NCBI GenBank assembly: GCA_951213105.1
Contig: OX578152.1
Location: 74,662,180-74,726,179 of the forward strand
DNA: 64,000 nt
From: Amaurobius ferox
Lineage: Eukaryota; Arthropoda; Arachnida; Araneae; Amaurobiidae
Direction of reading: 5' to 3'
Shown here piece by piece: positions 13,941-26,996 of this stretch (within the stretch, counting starts at the first letter, position 1; every line of letters begins with the position of its first letter). The position numbers and the translations under genes were made by a program. Below the pieces are notes generated by a model. That model worked only from the letters and a program-made list of their open reading frames with translations. It did not search any database and was not told where the DNA came from.

Positions 13941-16169
13941 TTAATAAACAAAAAAACTGGATTATTCTATGTAACATGTGAATATTAACTTTATGCTTAT
14001 TTTTATGTAAAAAAAGAATGTATTAGACGATTTTTGGAATGCTAGAATTATCTGCTTTTAAGCTGTTATATTATCGGACACTTTTATCGGACACTGCTGT
14101 TATATTATCGGACGTTATGAATTGAGTAACCCTTTTTATTGTAAAAATTCCCCAATATGTTTATTTCATAACAATTAAATAAATTCTTTATCCTTTTGAA
14201 GGAATTTGATTTTTCTTAATATTTCGACGTTTATGAATTTAAAAAATATAACTTTGTATCGCTGAACGCATATGACATTTTACTAATTTACTCGAATTTT
14301 ACCGAGCAACAAAATAGGAGAGGGGGGAGGGGGAATAAACCAATTTTGTCTGCGTATGCAGGCAAGTTGAAAATCGATCGAATTTAATTTTGAATTGCTG
14401 AAATTTCTCTGAGCAAGAAACTGTCGAACACCAAAACTTGAAAAAAAAAAAAAAAAAAAAAAGATTGTGAAATTCTTACGATCTATATATAGCTTCAAGA
14501 TGAATAGAAAGTATGGCTGGGCAGAATAGTAGCCTTTAAACGCGCTATTTTTACCACCATCCTTCATATTTACCGTATAGTTGTTTATGGACAGTACATA
14601 GTAGGATAAAGTAGAACAACAATACTTCGTCACAATATCAGCAATTTGGCTCGGAAAAGTCCCCCCCCCCTCCATTCCCAAGGTTGATGTCCTTTATTTG
14701 CTTTCTGCTCCGTCAGCTGCAGCGTATATTCAAAACTAAGGTGCCTTATTTAAATACAGGAGTCTTATAACGAAACTATTGCATATAGATTAATTTTTTT
14801 TTAATTTATCGTAATGCAAAATACGTTACAATGAATATTTAACCAATAAATAAATTTACAAGCTAAAACTAACGGGTATGAGTTTCGCGCAATATTTTAA
14901 TTTTGATACACAATTTTAATTCCGATTACACATCCGTTTTCGGAAACCCTTTAAAATTTGAGGCAATTGTATAAACGATGAAAACCCTTAGTACAGCGTG
15001 TGAAGTTCAGTAGGGCGCTGGTGGGGGTCAAAGGATAGAATTGCCACCTCCGCGCCAGGTCATGTATCAAAACACATTCTATATATCTAAGGCGTCAGAC
15101 GTCTATAAAATACAAAACGGATATATTAGACAAAATATCTACGGATAGAATATCTAAAGAGTTTGGCCGGTCATTTCGTTAATCGCTAGTTTTTCAAATT
15201 GAATCGCCGACGTGGGAATTTACGACGTGGGAATACCTTGGAGCAGGAATAAGAAGTATGTCTTCGTATCTCTCCTCTAAGGGGAATACCTGGCCTGGGA
15301 AGAATGAATGCTCCACCCCAGGCACGGGAACTATGAAAACCCTTTATGATAACGGAGTGTGTCGCCTATCTTGAGTGGTCATGCTCAGAGGGTTATGATT
15401 TCACCCTGGGGGCTGTAGGAAGCCGACAAAGGGCCGTAGTTCACTCACCACTCTTTGGTTGTAAATATTGCTGAACTTTGCGTGGCTTTCAGCGATCGAT
15501 AGGTATCCTTACAATTCTTTCTCCCAGATACTTCTGCAAACATTCTATTGTAAGTCTTAAAAGTGTTGATCATCTTTTAAGATGTTTACAGAAAAAAAAA
15601 TTGACTAAATGACAAATGTGGCGTCCACTTTAGCCGGTTCACATCAAAACTAAATATCAATTATTCCTATATTTAGCTCGTGAAAATGTACTTTAAGCAT
15701 AATTTTATGCAAAAAAATAAATAAATGTGTCGATTATTAGAATGCCAGAACTGTCTATTTTGTAGGAATTCTACACTTATAGACATTTAGAAAAATAGTG
15801 AAAAATGTGACGGGATCCTTCAAAAGCAAAATTCGGCAACTATTAATTCATTTCTGCAGTGCATATGCTTCTCAAAATAGGATAGTTTGAACTGCCCTGT
15901 TAAAAATTCGTTAAAAATCCATTTAAAAATTTTTTAAAAAAATCGTTTAAAAACAATCACAGTTAAAAAAATTTTATAAAAATATTAATTTGTAAAACTA
16001 ATATATTGATTATGACTAAAACTCGAATTCTATGAAATTTCATATTTGTATATGCAATTGCATATATGAACACTTATAGAGCATGTAAATGCATAAAATG
16101 CCTTTAAATGCATATTTCAAGTACTTTATTTTCTTTTAGCTTGCATTTTTTTTTATTTTAATTATCTTT
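13941..16169. other. No gene recognised
   Basis: AT-rich sequence with a poly-A tract (14,441-14,462), a poly-C tract (14,660-14,669) and a moderately GC-richer patch (about 15,180-15,500) that could be an unidentified repeat. The longest open frame (14,283-14,681, minus) runs through the poly-A tract and looks spurious. Confidence 0.6.
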
Positions 16170-16175
16170 TTATCT

Positions 16176-17470
16176 TCTCTAACACTTTACAACAAAGCTG
16201 AAAAGTGTTTATGACTTTGTTCATTCTGTCTGTCTGTCTGTCTGTCCGTTAGCACGATAACTGCCGAAAAAATGAATTTATCAAAATGAAATTTTAATAT
16301 GTTGTTCAGACAGTCTATAGGACCTATGGGAATATAAATGAATAATGTCACCCAATTAGTTTTGGATATAACCGGGTTGAAATAATGAAATACATTGAAC
16401 CCTATGAGGCCTAATTCTTCAAACATTTTTTAGCGGATTTCAAATTCACAAATTGCTTCGAAAGTTTTATGAAATATTCAAATTGTCCCATAAAATAAAT
16501 AATAAAAATTTCAGAAAAATATATTCTGTAGTTTTTTAAATAAAAATTTGAATAATGATTACACCTTTTATATGAAGCGATCACGTAACCATTATATGAA
16601 GAGATCACATGACCCACTTCAAAATAAACTATGGCATCCATCTTGTGCCAAAATTGCGATTTTTAATGTTCTTTGTAATTCATATTTAGTGTTTAATCCG
16701 TCGTAAAACCGCTTTATTGTTGCTTAAATTCTGTGCATCTACATAGTGAAACACTGCAATTACAATATATTTGAGTTTAAATGATCATCCAACTTTGACT
16801 ATTTCTACAACGAAGCCTACTTTTCACTAATGCAAAATGTAAACACCAAAATGTGTAAAATGAGTTGTATAAGAATTGTTGCATTTCTTAACGCAGAATT
16901 ATTTAGCTCATGGAGTCTGCAATATAGCTGATATGAATGAAATATTCATTGATTTTAGAGAGTAGGACGATTTTTTCGATGAAGTTTAAAACATAGAGTC
17001 TAATTACTTGTACCTCCATGGTCTTAAGTTTGAAATAAAATAAATTATTATAGTATTGTGATGAATGGAAAAATGTTTATGAATGAAATGCTGATTTTAT
17101 AGAGAGAGCCATGTGTGTTATATTTCGATGGCGTTATTTGAATACATTTTATTTGTTTTTGATGAAGTTTTCAAATGTAATAAATTATTGTAGTATTATA
17201 ATAATTTTAAAAATATTATATAGAAATGTATCGCATTTTATAGATGTTTAATCCAGGCAATTTATATTTCAATCCCGTCATTTGAATGAAGTTCATTTTT
17301 TTCGATGAAGTTTTAAGTTTTCAAATTAATGTAGTATTGTGATAATTTTTAAAATATTACCGAGGAATGTATCGAATTTTAGAGATGTTTAAATAAAATT
17401 GCATTGAAGTTGGAAAGTGTTTCATAATCAATGCCTTAAGCATGATTCATCTTTCTTTTTAAATAGCTAG
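16176..17470 (+). repeat. Foldback-family repeat, copy 1
   Basis: Begins with TAACACTTTACAACAAAGCT, followed by GTTCATTCTGTCTGTCTG. It ends with GTTGGAAAGTGTTTCATAATC and a GATTCATCTTTCTT terminus. The same order of blocks recurs at 20,577-21,725 and 46,345-47,679, and in reverse at 21,726-22,640 and 29,467-46,310 (interrupted there by the Polinton). Confidence 0.8.
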
Positions 17471-17475
17471 ATAAG

Positions 17476-18820
17476 TTAACATTGGACGAAGCTAAACATA
17501 TTTCTCATTCAACACCCAAATTCCGTGAGCTACTAAGGCCATGCATTTATCATAAGAAATGGTGAAATCTTTTCAGGGTAAAATATCAAGAGACATGTCT
17601 GGTAAAAGAGATGGAAAGTCACGTTATAGGAATATCTGAAGTTTTGCATACGTCGTTTCAAAGATCTGTTCTGTAAAATTTTCTGTATAAGCATTGTGAG
17701 TATAAAAATGCCTAAAATTAAATCTAGTAAATCAATCCGAATAAAATCATGTATTTATAATCATAGAAAAATCTGAATACAGATGGTGTTTTTATATTAT
17801 GTAATATGCGAGAAAAAATTATTCAGAAAAATATCAGATCAACATGTAAAAACTGCTATTCATATTTCAGAGAGAAAAAGAAAAAAAAAAAGAAGAGTAA
17901 ACACGCAGTTATAACTAAGCCGTTTTCAGCATGGAATACCCAAGAACTAAATATCACTTTCAGTTCAAAAGATAGCAAGTACTGTCCAATAATATCAGTT
18001 GGTATTAAAAGAACATTTTTAGCATTAAAATGTTTTTAGATGATAAACGACAAAGTCTGCGTGTCAAGAACTTAGAAAAGCACATTAGTTAGTTACAGCA
18101 ATAAAATTTACTCACTATATGAAAATTTTGACTATATTTGAACAATGATATAAAAACTTTTGATTTGCAATAATAGTTTGCTTGAGTTTGCTTGAAATTC
18201 TCCGTTTTTAAATGCTTTCAGATGCATTAATGATATTCGAACAAAATATATAAATACATGTATTTTATGTTATAAGTAATTAATTATTAAATTTTAGGTG
18301 CATATTTGCATGCATATTTTGACAAATTTTAATGCATATATTAGTTATGATATTAATGTAGTATCAAATGAGACATATCGTGCGTCTGCAGTTAAGTAGG
18401 AAACGTCATAAGCATTCATTGATAATGATTATGTTAGTTCTCCATATATAATTGCATTATAATCTTCACAGAGTATTGGTGTATTAAATCCGACACTGTG
18501 AACAACCACATTTGATCTTCGACCTCCCTTCCCTGTTCGAGATCCTGACGACACCTATATACCAATCTTGACACTTTTTAAAAAATAAAAAAATTGTTGA
18601 TTTTCATAAATTTCATTGTAATGTCGGCAAAAAGAAATCAATATTTTCCCTCAAAAGGCTCTCTCTCTCCCAAGAATGCCTTATCAGCAAGCACTATTGA
18701 GAGGAAAATTTTACACCCTTATTAAACATCGAGTTTTTGCAATAAATTAATTTTTAGCATTTGGCAACAGAAGTTTGGATCCTTTAATTTCTATTCTTAA
18801 ATTATTACAAGATATTTTGA
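17476..18820. other. No gene recognised
   Basis: AT-rich intergenic sequence. A 77-codon open frame at 17,806-18,039 contains a poly-lysine run encoded by an A-rich tract and resembles no family I know. Confidence 0.5.
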
Positions 18821-18824
18821 GCTA

Positions 18825-19640
18825 TCTATCTATCTATATATATTAATTGTCAAGTGTCCGTCTGTTCGTCTGTCTGTCACGTTTTTTTAGGCACTCCCCG
18901 GATAAATAGAGACTTGCAATTTGGTGCACAGGTCGATCGTTCGATAAAAAACCCCTGGAAAAATCGAATTTTTCGAAAATGTTCCGTCGAGGGTATGCTC
19001 CACACCAAAACATTCGAAAAGTGAAATGATAGGAAAGTATACTTTGCGATGAGATAGAGATTTCAAATTTAGAGTATGTAAACCATTCTAAAGGAAGAAA
19101 GTGTGTAATTTTAGATTTTAATATTTGCTACTTTAGTGGGTGCCGCGCACCGAAATGTTCGATTTTCCGAACAAATGCTCTTCCGTTCGATTTTCCGTAC
19201 GCTTGTTTTAAATTTGATAGAGGCTTGAAATTTGGTATACGGGTTATTCATTTGATGAAAACACTCAAGACAACATTGTTTTTCAAAAATGTTCGTTTAA
19301 AGAGGTTGCTCCAAAAACGAAACGATGAAAATTCATGTTTCGAGATGCATTAGACTACAAATTTGGTGTGCGAGTAGATAGTTCGAAAGGAAAAGCACGT
19401 ACAATTTCAGTTTTCCGATATTTTCTACTTTATGGGGGTACCGCAAACCCAAATATTCGATTTTCCGAAATAAATGAGAAATGCCTCCTTTCAAAATGTA
19501 ATAGAGGTTTGATATTTGGTATTTGGGACAATCATCTGATAAAAAACACAAGAATAGAGTTTTTGAAAGTAAGACACAGTTTTTTGAAAGTAAATGCAGT
19601 TGAGGCACAAGACATTTTGCGCCCCTCCTTCAACCCATAG
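18825..19640 (+). repeat. Degenerate repeat of ~145/290-bp modules behind a TCTG-rich leader
   Basis: After a TCTGTTCGTCTGTCTGTC leader, a block of the type ATAGAGGCTTGAAATTTGG recurs at about 18,907, 19,216 and 19,500, with half-phase versions at about 19,053 and 19,343. Between blocks are repeated TTCGATTTTCCGAA-type segments. Open frames here in both directions (19,333-19,640) overlap fully and are by-products. Confidence 0.65.
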
Positions 19641-19979
19641 CTTTAACAAAATATAATGTAATATACTTTATATAAATTTTATTAGAATATTTATAAAAAT
19701 CTTGCAAATAATTCTAACAACAGTCTTTTTAGTAGCTTAGGATACGAGACAGAAGTTAAATTTACTTCGATTTTGATTGAACACGGAAATGGATTTTATT
19801 TTCAGAAAATTGGAAATACAAGAATGAACTGTTTTATAAATTTTCGACTTTTTGTCATAATTCATTATACTGAGGTACAACTTTTCAATGATTACTATGC
19901 TACTGTTGAGTTTATTCTATATACTATTATATATTATTTCCTCGATCTCAATGAATTCAACTTATGAGAAAAATGTGAT

Positions 19980-20576
19980 AGAAACAAGAAAGATTAATCT
20001 TGCAAAAAGCAATGATTATGAAACACTTTTCAACTAAAATGCAATGTTATTTAAACATCTCTAAAATGCGATACATTCAGCGGTGATGCTTTTTTAAATT
20101 ATCATAGTACAATAATTTTTTTACTTAGAAACTTAAAACTTCAATAAAAAAGGCAATGCTATAAAATCCTTTGCTTCTCTATTTAAGGAAAACCAATAAA
20201 TTTTGCATTCATATCACATATATTCCAGACTCCAGAGCTAAATAATTTTGCTTTGAAAAATTCAGCAATTCTTATACAATTCATCTTACAATCGCTTGTC
20301 TTGTTTACACTTTGCGTACGTTAAAATTAGGCTTTGTTGTAGAAATAATCAAATGTTAGTGTTCATTTAAAATTAAAAATATTGTAATTGCGTAGGCACA
20401 GAATTTAGAAACACAGATAATATACAAAATTAAAGCGGTTTTAGGACGGATGCAGCACTAAATATAACCACAAGAAAGATCAATCATGCATAAAAAATTG
20501 ATTATAAAACAATTTTCAACTGTAATTTTATTTAAACACCTCTAAAATATGATACATTCAGAGGCGATATTTTTAA
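19980..20576 (-). repeat. Partial foldback-family repeats (two nested ends)
   Basis: Two successive left-end sequences (CAAGAAAGATTAATC at about 19,986 and CAAGAAAGATCAATCATG at about 20,471) are each followed by the family's subterminal block. This is reverse-oriented, truncated material of the same family as copy 1. Confidence 0.65.
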
Positions 20577-21725
20577 CACTTTACAAAGTTAAAACGTGTT
20601 TATGACTTTGTTCATTCTGTCTGTCTGTCTGTCTGTTCATTTGCAAGATAACTGCCGTAGATATGATTTCATCAAAATGAAATTTTAGTATGTTGTTCAG
20701 ACGATCTATAGGACATATGGGAATGTAAATGAATAATATCACCCGATTAGTTTTGAATTGAAACTGGGTTGAAAAAATCAAATATATTGAACCCTATGGG
20801 ACCTAATTTTTCAAACATTTTTAAGCGAATTTAAAATTCACAAATTGCTTCGAAAGTTCTAGGAAATATTTAAATTATTCCATAAAATGTATAAAACAAT
20901 TTAAGCAAAATTTATTCGGTAGTTTTTTAACTAAAAATTAAAATAATAATTAGACCCATATTACATGAAGTGATCACGTGACACACTTCAAAATAAAATA
21001 TGGCATCCATCTTGGGTCAAAATCGTGACTTTTAAAATTATTTTTAATTTATATTTAGTGTAAGAAAACCGCTTTATTTTTGCGTTTTTCTGTGGCATCT
21101 GTATTCTGCGCCAACGCAATTACAATATTTTTTAGCTTAAATGATCATCAAATTTTGATTATTTCCACAACGAAACCTAATTTTAACCTATGCAGAATGT
21201 AAACACATAAAGCTGTAAGATGAGTTGTTTAAGAATTGCTGAATTTTTTTAACGCAAAATTGAGTTCTGAAGATTGGAATAAAGCTGGTATGAATGAAAT
21301 ATGCATTGATTTTACATGGAGATGCAGACAATTCTTAAGTATTGCTTTATTTGAAAAATTTTAAGCATAAGTTTCAAGCATAAAATTAGAAAGTACTTTT
21401 ACTTCCAGGATTTTATGTTTTCAAGTAAAATATATTAGTCTGATATTGTGATGATTGAGAAGAATGGAATAAAAGTGTTTGAATAAAATATTCACTCCAT
21501 TTACTTAGAGAGCCAAGCGACTTATATTTCAGTGACGTCGTTTAAATAAAGTTCATTTCTTCGATGAATTCTTAAGTTCTCAAATATAATAAATGATTGT
21601 AGTATTGTGATAATGTAAAAAATATTACAGCTGAATTATCGCATTTTAGATATGTTTAAATAAAATTGCATTGTAGTTGGAAAGTGTTTCATAATCAATG
21701 CTTTATGTATGATTGATCTTTCTCG
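20577..21725 (+). repeat. Foldback-family repeat, copy 2
   Basis: Starts with AACACTTTACAAAGTTAAAACG, then GTTCATTCTGTCTGTCTGTC, and ends with GTTGGAAAGTGTTTCATAATC and GATTGATCTTTCTC. It is followed immediately by a reverse-oriented copy, so the two form a large inverted repeat. Confidence 0.75.
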
Positions 21726-22640
21726 TTTAATTATCACAGAACTACAATAATTTATTTAATTGGAAGATTAAACCATGGAGGTTAAAATTTTTTCTAACTC
21801 CATGCTGAAAATGTCATTGAAATTTTATTCAAACGACGTCATCGAAATATAAATAGTCTAGCTCTCTATGTAAAAATAGCGAATATTTCATTCATACTCT
21901 TTTATTCCAGATAGCAGAGTTAAATAATTTTGCTTGAGAAAATTTCAGCAATTCATATACAACTCATCTTACTTGTTTGCATTTTACATTCATTAAAGTT
22001 AGGCCTCGTTATAAAAATAATCAAAGTTTGATGATCATTTAAGATAAAACATATTGTAATTGCGTTGACTCAGAATATAGATGCACAGAAAGAACGCAAA
22101 AATAAAGCGGTTTTAGGACAGATGCAACACTAAATATAAATTAAAAAGAGCTTAAAAATTACGATTTTGGCACAAGATCGATGCCATATTTTATATTGAA
22201 GTGATTCATGTGATCTGTTCATATAATGGTCACGTGATCTCTTCATATAAAGGGTGTAATTATTATTTTAATTTTTATTTAAAAAGCTACCGAATATATT
22301 TTGCTGAATTTTATTTTATATCTTTTATGGAAAAATTTGAATATTTCCTAAAATTTTCGAAGCAATTTGTGAATTTTTATTTTGCTTAAAAAATGTTTGA
22401 AAATTTAGGTCCCATGGGGTTCAGTGTCTTTCATTTTTTCAATCCGGGTTCACACCAAAACTAATTGGGGGATATAATTTATTTACATTCCCATATATCC
22501 CACAGATCGTATGAACAGCATACTAAAATTTCACTTTGATAAAGTCATTTCTACGGCAGTTATCGTGCGAACGGACATATAGACAGAATGAACAAAGTCA
22601 TAAATACTTTTCAACAATGTTGTAAAGTGTTTATAAAAAG
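21726..22640 (-). repeat. Foldback-family repeat, copy 3 (inverted)
   Basis: Reverse-oriented copy, ending at about 22,560-22,635 with AACAAAGTCATAAATACTTTTC and GTTGTAAAGTGT. Together with copy 2 it makes a tail-to-tail palindromic arrangement. Confidence 0.7.
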
Positions 22641-24429
22641 CCTTTCATCATCTGAATGTTGGATACTATTTTACGTGTATATCTACTTATAGTGTGAATG
22701 TAAAAGAAACTAGCGCAATAGAATTTTGCAGTATAGACCAGCAATTGTAGATGGTAGTTTCATTTTAAGAAGGATGCATGGGTTGAAACTTTCTGTTGTC
22801 GCAGAGCGAGCAAGCAGGTTTCAGATTCCTTTGAAGTATGGGGTACAGGTGATTGCTCTGAGCTTCGAGAGCCAGATACTAGATATATTATCAGCAGTAT
22901 TGTTCAAGCAGACGTTTTCTACTAAGGGGACTATGGCCTGAAGGCATGCTCTACCTGATGGCAGGGCTGCAGGAGTAATGGTTTAGATCTTAGCACCTTC
23001 TCCCTTGAAACCGGAAATGTTTGTGAATAACGTCACGACATTGCATGAAGAAAATTGACATTCATAGGATTTAATGGAAAGTTTACATTTCAAACTAAAA
23101 ATAAGCTGATGAAGAACACCGTAAATGAAAATCAAACATTTGTAACGAGAGCTCAGATTGAATTTTATTGTTTGAGCAATATAACTTGTGTTTACTTGAC
23201 ACAAAACAATATTTTTAATTGTTTCTTTTGAAACTTTTCAAAAAATTTTTCAATCTGGTTGTTACAGTTAGAAATCAAGTTACAATCAAAAAATATCTAG
23301 AATGTGGAGATATATTGATGCAGGTAAAGAAAAACATATATATTTCAAATTTTGTATACAAGTTATTCTTCTAAAATATAATGTAGAAATGCTTTAAAAG
23401 TTATGTTTTTTTAATTAGAAACAGCTTAATCACGTCGATAAATGTACGTTTATTTGTGTAATACATGAACATATACGACATATATATTTAATATAATTTT
23501 GGAAATAAAAATTATATTCCAAACAAAATATTGCTATAAAATCTTAAAGCCCTAAAAGGTTGAGTTCTTATTAGAAAAGTTAAAAAAGCATTGTATCAGA
23601 TTCCACATAATAATTTGATATTAGTAGGTGCATTCCTTATTAGCGTGTTCTCATATGACACATTCTATAGCATTCGAGGTGGGCTAAAAGTTTTGAAACC
23701 TGCTTATTTGTTAATATCTCGAATTCGAATAATTTTGAGGGAAAGAAATTAATTTTACGCAATTAGTATGAGAAAAAATATGTTATTTAAAAGAAAAATT
23801 ATTTCAAATGGAAGATTCGTTCCGTTTTTTAAATATAAAGGATATGGAGTTTAAGTGTCCACTGGACTTTTTTATAAATTCGTAATATCGCTTTGGTTAA
23901 GTCTACTTCTGTCGCAATCGTCATCAGAAAACAAAAATATATTTTATTTGCACATACTATTGTATAGAATAGGTATTGTTTTCTTGAGAATTTTCGAATT
24001 CGAAATTTTGATCATTGACGGAAGACAGTTATTGAATTTGATAATTTGAATACATAATTTTTGAAAATAAATAATATATTAATACTAATCGAATTGTTTC
24101 TGGGCAAAAATATAATTTTGAAAAATATGTAAAAGAAAAGAGGGCAAAATAAAATATTCTTTATATAAAAATCCAGAAAAAATCAATGTTTTAATGACAT
24201 ATATTAAACTAGTTTTATTATTTTTTATGCTGTTCTGTAAAAGAAACCGAAAATATACAATTGTTTAAAGAATGCGATAGCTCATATGGATGAAGCAGAG
24301 GCTATGGTATTTAAATGACGGATGTTATAATGATTTGGAATATAAATGGAATACAGTCCCTGATTACATACGCAAGTATCTAATTTTATCTGTTGCTATA
24401 TTAGCTCAAATATTCACTGGGACGATCTG
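22641..24429. other. No gene recognised
   Basis: AT-rich; open frames are short and unrecognisable. A 71-codon frame at 22,726-22,941 lies in a slightly GC-richer patch but matches no family I know. Confidence 0.5.
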
Positions 24430-24665
24430 TTTTGACGTCAGGGATAGTGCCATCCAATTTAAACCATAATCCAGTGGGGGCGACATCCACAGGGACCGCG
24501 TCCTCCTTCCTCTAACATCAACTTATCGGAAGAACTTTCAAATACACATATTAAATATATTCCGCGTGAACAGAGGGTCAGTTTAGGCAGAGCTAGGAAT
24601 TGAACTCGGGTCCTCCGAGTGCAATCTTCGTGCCTTAACCACTGGACTATCCCACCACGAAGTTC
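24430..24665 (-). repeat. tRNA-derived SINE, family 2
   Basis: On the minus strand a tRNA-like head shows an A box (TAGTCCAGTGG, complement of 24,639-24,649) and a B box (GAGTTCAATTCC, complement of 24,597-24,608) at normal polymerase III spacing. Related sequence lies on the plus strand at 57,880-58,050 and shares the downstream block with TGTTCACRCGGA and TTAA(A)TATGT. Target duplications were not found. Confidence 0.65.
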
Positions 24666-25685
24666 ATCAATCTGTCCTTCAGACCGTATGCAATACAGCA
24701 AAATCCACCGGGTTCATGAATACTAATACATATATAGAGCATTTAGCGAAAATTTTGTCGTACCAAAATAACATTTTTTAAATAAGTAAAAAATTTTTAA
24801 AACATTTTTATATAGAAGACACTTCTCATTGCAGATACTATCTTCCATGGACGGGTTTCACTCTTATTCTGCGCTCGTCAGCAGGGAACAGCAGAAATCT
24901 GTAATGATAGTAAAAGGCATGTCACAATTTTTTGCGAGTTTCTATGGGAAGTGATAATTTCGGTCCTTCCACGTGGTTGGCATAACATTTACATACAATT
25001 TAATTCAGGCCACACGGAGTTGCAAAGGCAAATTTCATAAAACACAAATCCGCCTATAAGGGACGCTCCCAAAAATGTGAAATACACCCCAGCCAGAATT
25101 TTTAATCAATTTTTTCAATCACTATGGAAGGATTGAAATTATCATGTTCCATAAAAGCTTGTGAAAATTGTGGATTTTAGCAAGTTTTGTACTGCCTTTG
25201 CAGTTAACGAGCTGTGTCTTCCATATTGACAACCGCATAATAAATGCGAAACAGGTTCATGGATATTAGTATCTGCAATGGGAGAGCCATCCTTATTTTG
25301 GTGGGCGCCCGTTATAAGTCGGTTTTGTGTATAATACACTTTTATATGTTTAATCTTTTTTTCTCAATTTTGCATGCATTCAGTTATGTGTTAGGGCATG
25401 TGTTACAGAATGTATAATTTCTTATGTTTCTTCTCTTCTAACTACGAATGCATATTTTTTAAAAGTAATTTTAGTTAATTTTTTAACTAGTTTCGAATGA
25501 AAGAAGTTTCAGCACATCTAGCGTACATATATAAATATTACACAGTTATCAGTTTTAAATACAATGTCCTCAGTAAAAATGTGTATTCACGATCCTTAGT
25601 TAATAAATATACGTACCCTCGTTTTCTTAGTTATTAGATATACGTACGTTTACTCTCGGTAAGAACATATATATCTAATGCCAAG
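24666..25685. other. No gene recognised
   Basis: Intergenic sequence with no coding or RNA signal that I can support. Confidence 0.5.
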
Positions 25686-25689
25686 CTAT

Positions 25690-25865
25690 GACCTCATTCT
25701 AACGGTGTATACGCATGGGCCTCAGTCTAACGGTGTATATGCATCGTCCGCATTCTAACGGTGTATAGGCATTGTCCTCAGTCTAACTGTATATATGCAT
25801 TGTCCGCATTCTGACGGTGTATATGCATGGTCCGCATTCTAACGGTGTATAAACATGGTCCTCGT
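25690..25865. repeat. ~30-bp minisatellite
   Basis: About six imperfect copies of a unit containing CATTCTAACGGTGTATATGCAT alternate between a 'GTCCGCATT' and a 'GTCCTCAGT' lead-in. Confidence 0.8.
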
Positions 25866-26039
25866 TTACCTTGCAAAAATACATACTTGAAATAAAACTA
25901 TTTTTAAAATTTTCTTGCCACATATGCCATTAACTTCCTTCCAGGATGCCTAAAATGTGAAAACTATATCAGAAAAATCATTATTTCTGGAGGTCCTCAG
26001 TTTGGTGGGTTCCCCGCAGCGTCCTCGTTTTCCACCAAA

Positions 26040-26934
26040 AACCAACCTGTGTGTGTGTGTGAAAGTATGTGTGTGTGTGTGGGTGTGTGAAAGTATGTGG
26101 GTGTGGGTGTGTCAGTGAGTCTGTGGAGACGATAACTAACGAACGAAGGGATCGAATCGAACGAAATTTGGTACAAAAATTACAATATGTAAACACTGGA
26201 AGCCTATTGTTTTTATAAGCAATCGAATGTTCAGAACCCTCCTAAAATTTCGAGTGAAACTTTGAAAAAATCGTCAGAGAATCAAAACCTCTAATAAAGT
26301 TACGCAAGTAGACATTTGTTATGTAATTTTTCATTAGAAAACGAGTGACATAAACTTTAGAACGCTAACATGAACCGTTCTCGAGATATTGCACAGTTTT
26401 CAAAAAAATTATCAAAACGTCATAAAAAAAAAAATTCCTATTAAAAAATATGTTCACTTTTCATATGTAATGCCATGCGATAAATTGGGTGACATCATTC
26501 ACGTGGATCTAGCTCGTTCTATTCATGAAAGGAGATTCTTTGAGTAATACTTTTGTATTTGAACGCCAATAGTCATTTATCTGCTGTAAAAAATAAGTTA
26601 TTTATCCATCCATAATTCTTGGCGAGATTTTGGCGACGAATGTGGTGGAATGTCGCCAAGTTGGCGACTTGTTTAAATGTTGCTAAATTAACGAAAAACT
26701 CGCCAAATAGATAAAAATGACGCTAAATCAATGAAAAGGACGACTCATTGACGAAAATTCAATATCTTGAAAAGCATATAAATATCTATTATAAAAATAA
26801 TCTATTTTTACTTTCCTTATATACATAATGTATAAGGAAAGTATTGTGACGGGGTCGAAAATTCGAATTCGAGTTTTCGACGGGAGAGCACGTTTCAAGT
26901 ATCCCTGATCACGAATCAAACATTTTTGAAGTGA

Positions 26935-26996
<62 letters not shown>

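Larger units (their letters stand above)
1..13960. repeat. Tandem array of ~3.4 kb units in 6,828-bp dimers
   Basis: The whole stretch is a tandem array with no supported gene. Unit starts, marked by the sequence GTCCCACTTGGC, lie at 1, 3427, 6829, 10255 and about 12768. Units 1 and 3, and units 2 and the first ~1.2 kb of unit 4, are almost identical at an offset of exactly 6,828 bp. Units 1 and 2 differ from each other by scattered substitutions and small indels. Each unit contains two related ~1.7-kb halves (compare about 260-420 with 1940-2090). Small open frames of 60-90 codons recur at fixed positions in every unit and on both strands, as expected of AT-rich repeats rather than genes. 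Confidence 0.9.

Noticed and set aside
14283..14681. 132-codon minus-strand frame
   Set aside because: Includes a poly-Phe run from a poly-A tract and shows no family resemblance.
25690..25865. CRISPR-like 30-bp repeat
   Set aside because: Units abut each other without unique spacers; it is a minisatellite.
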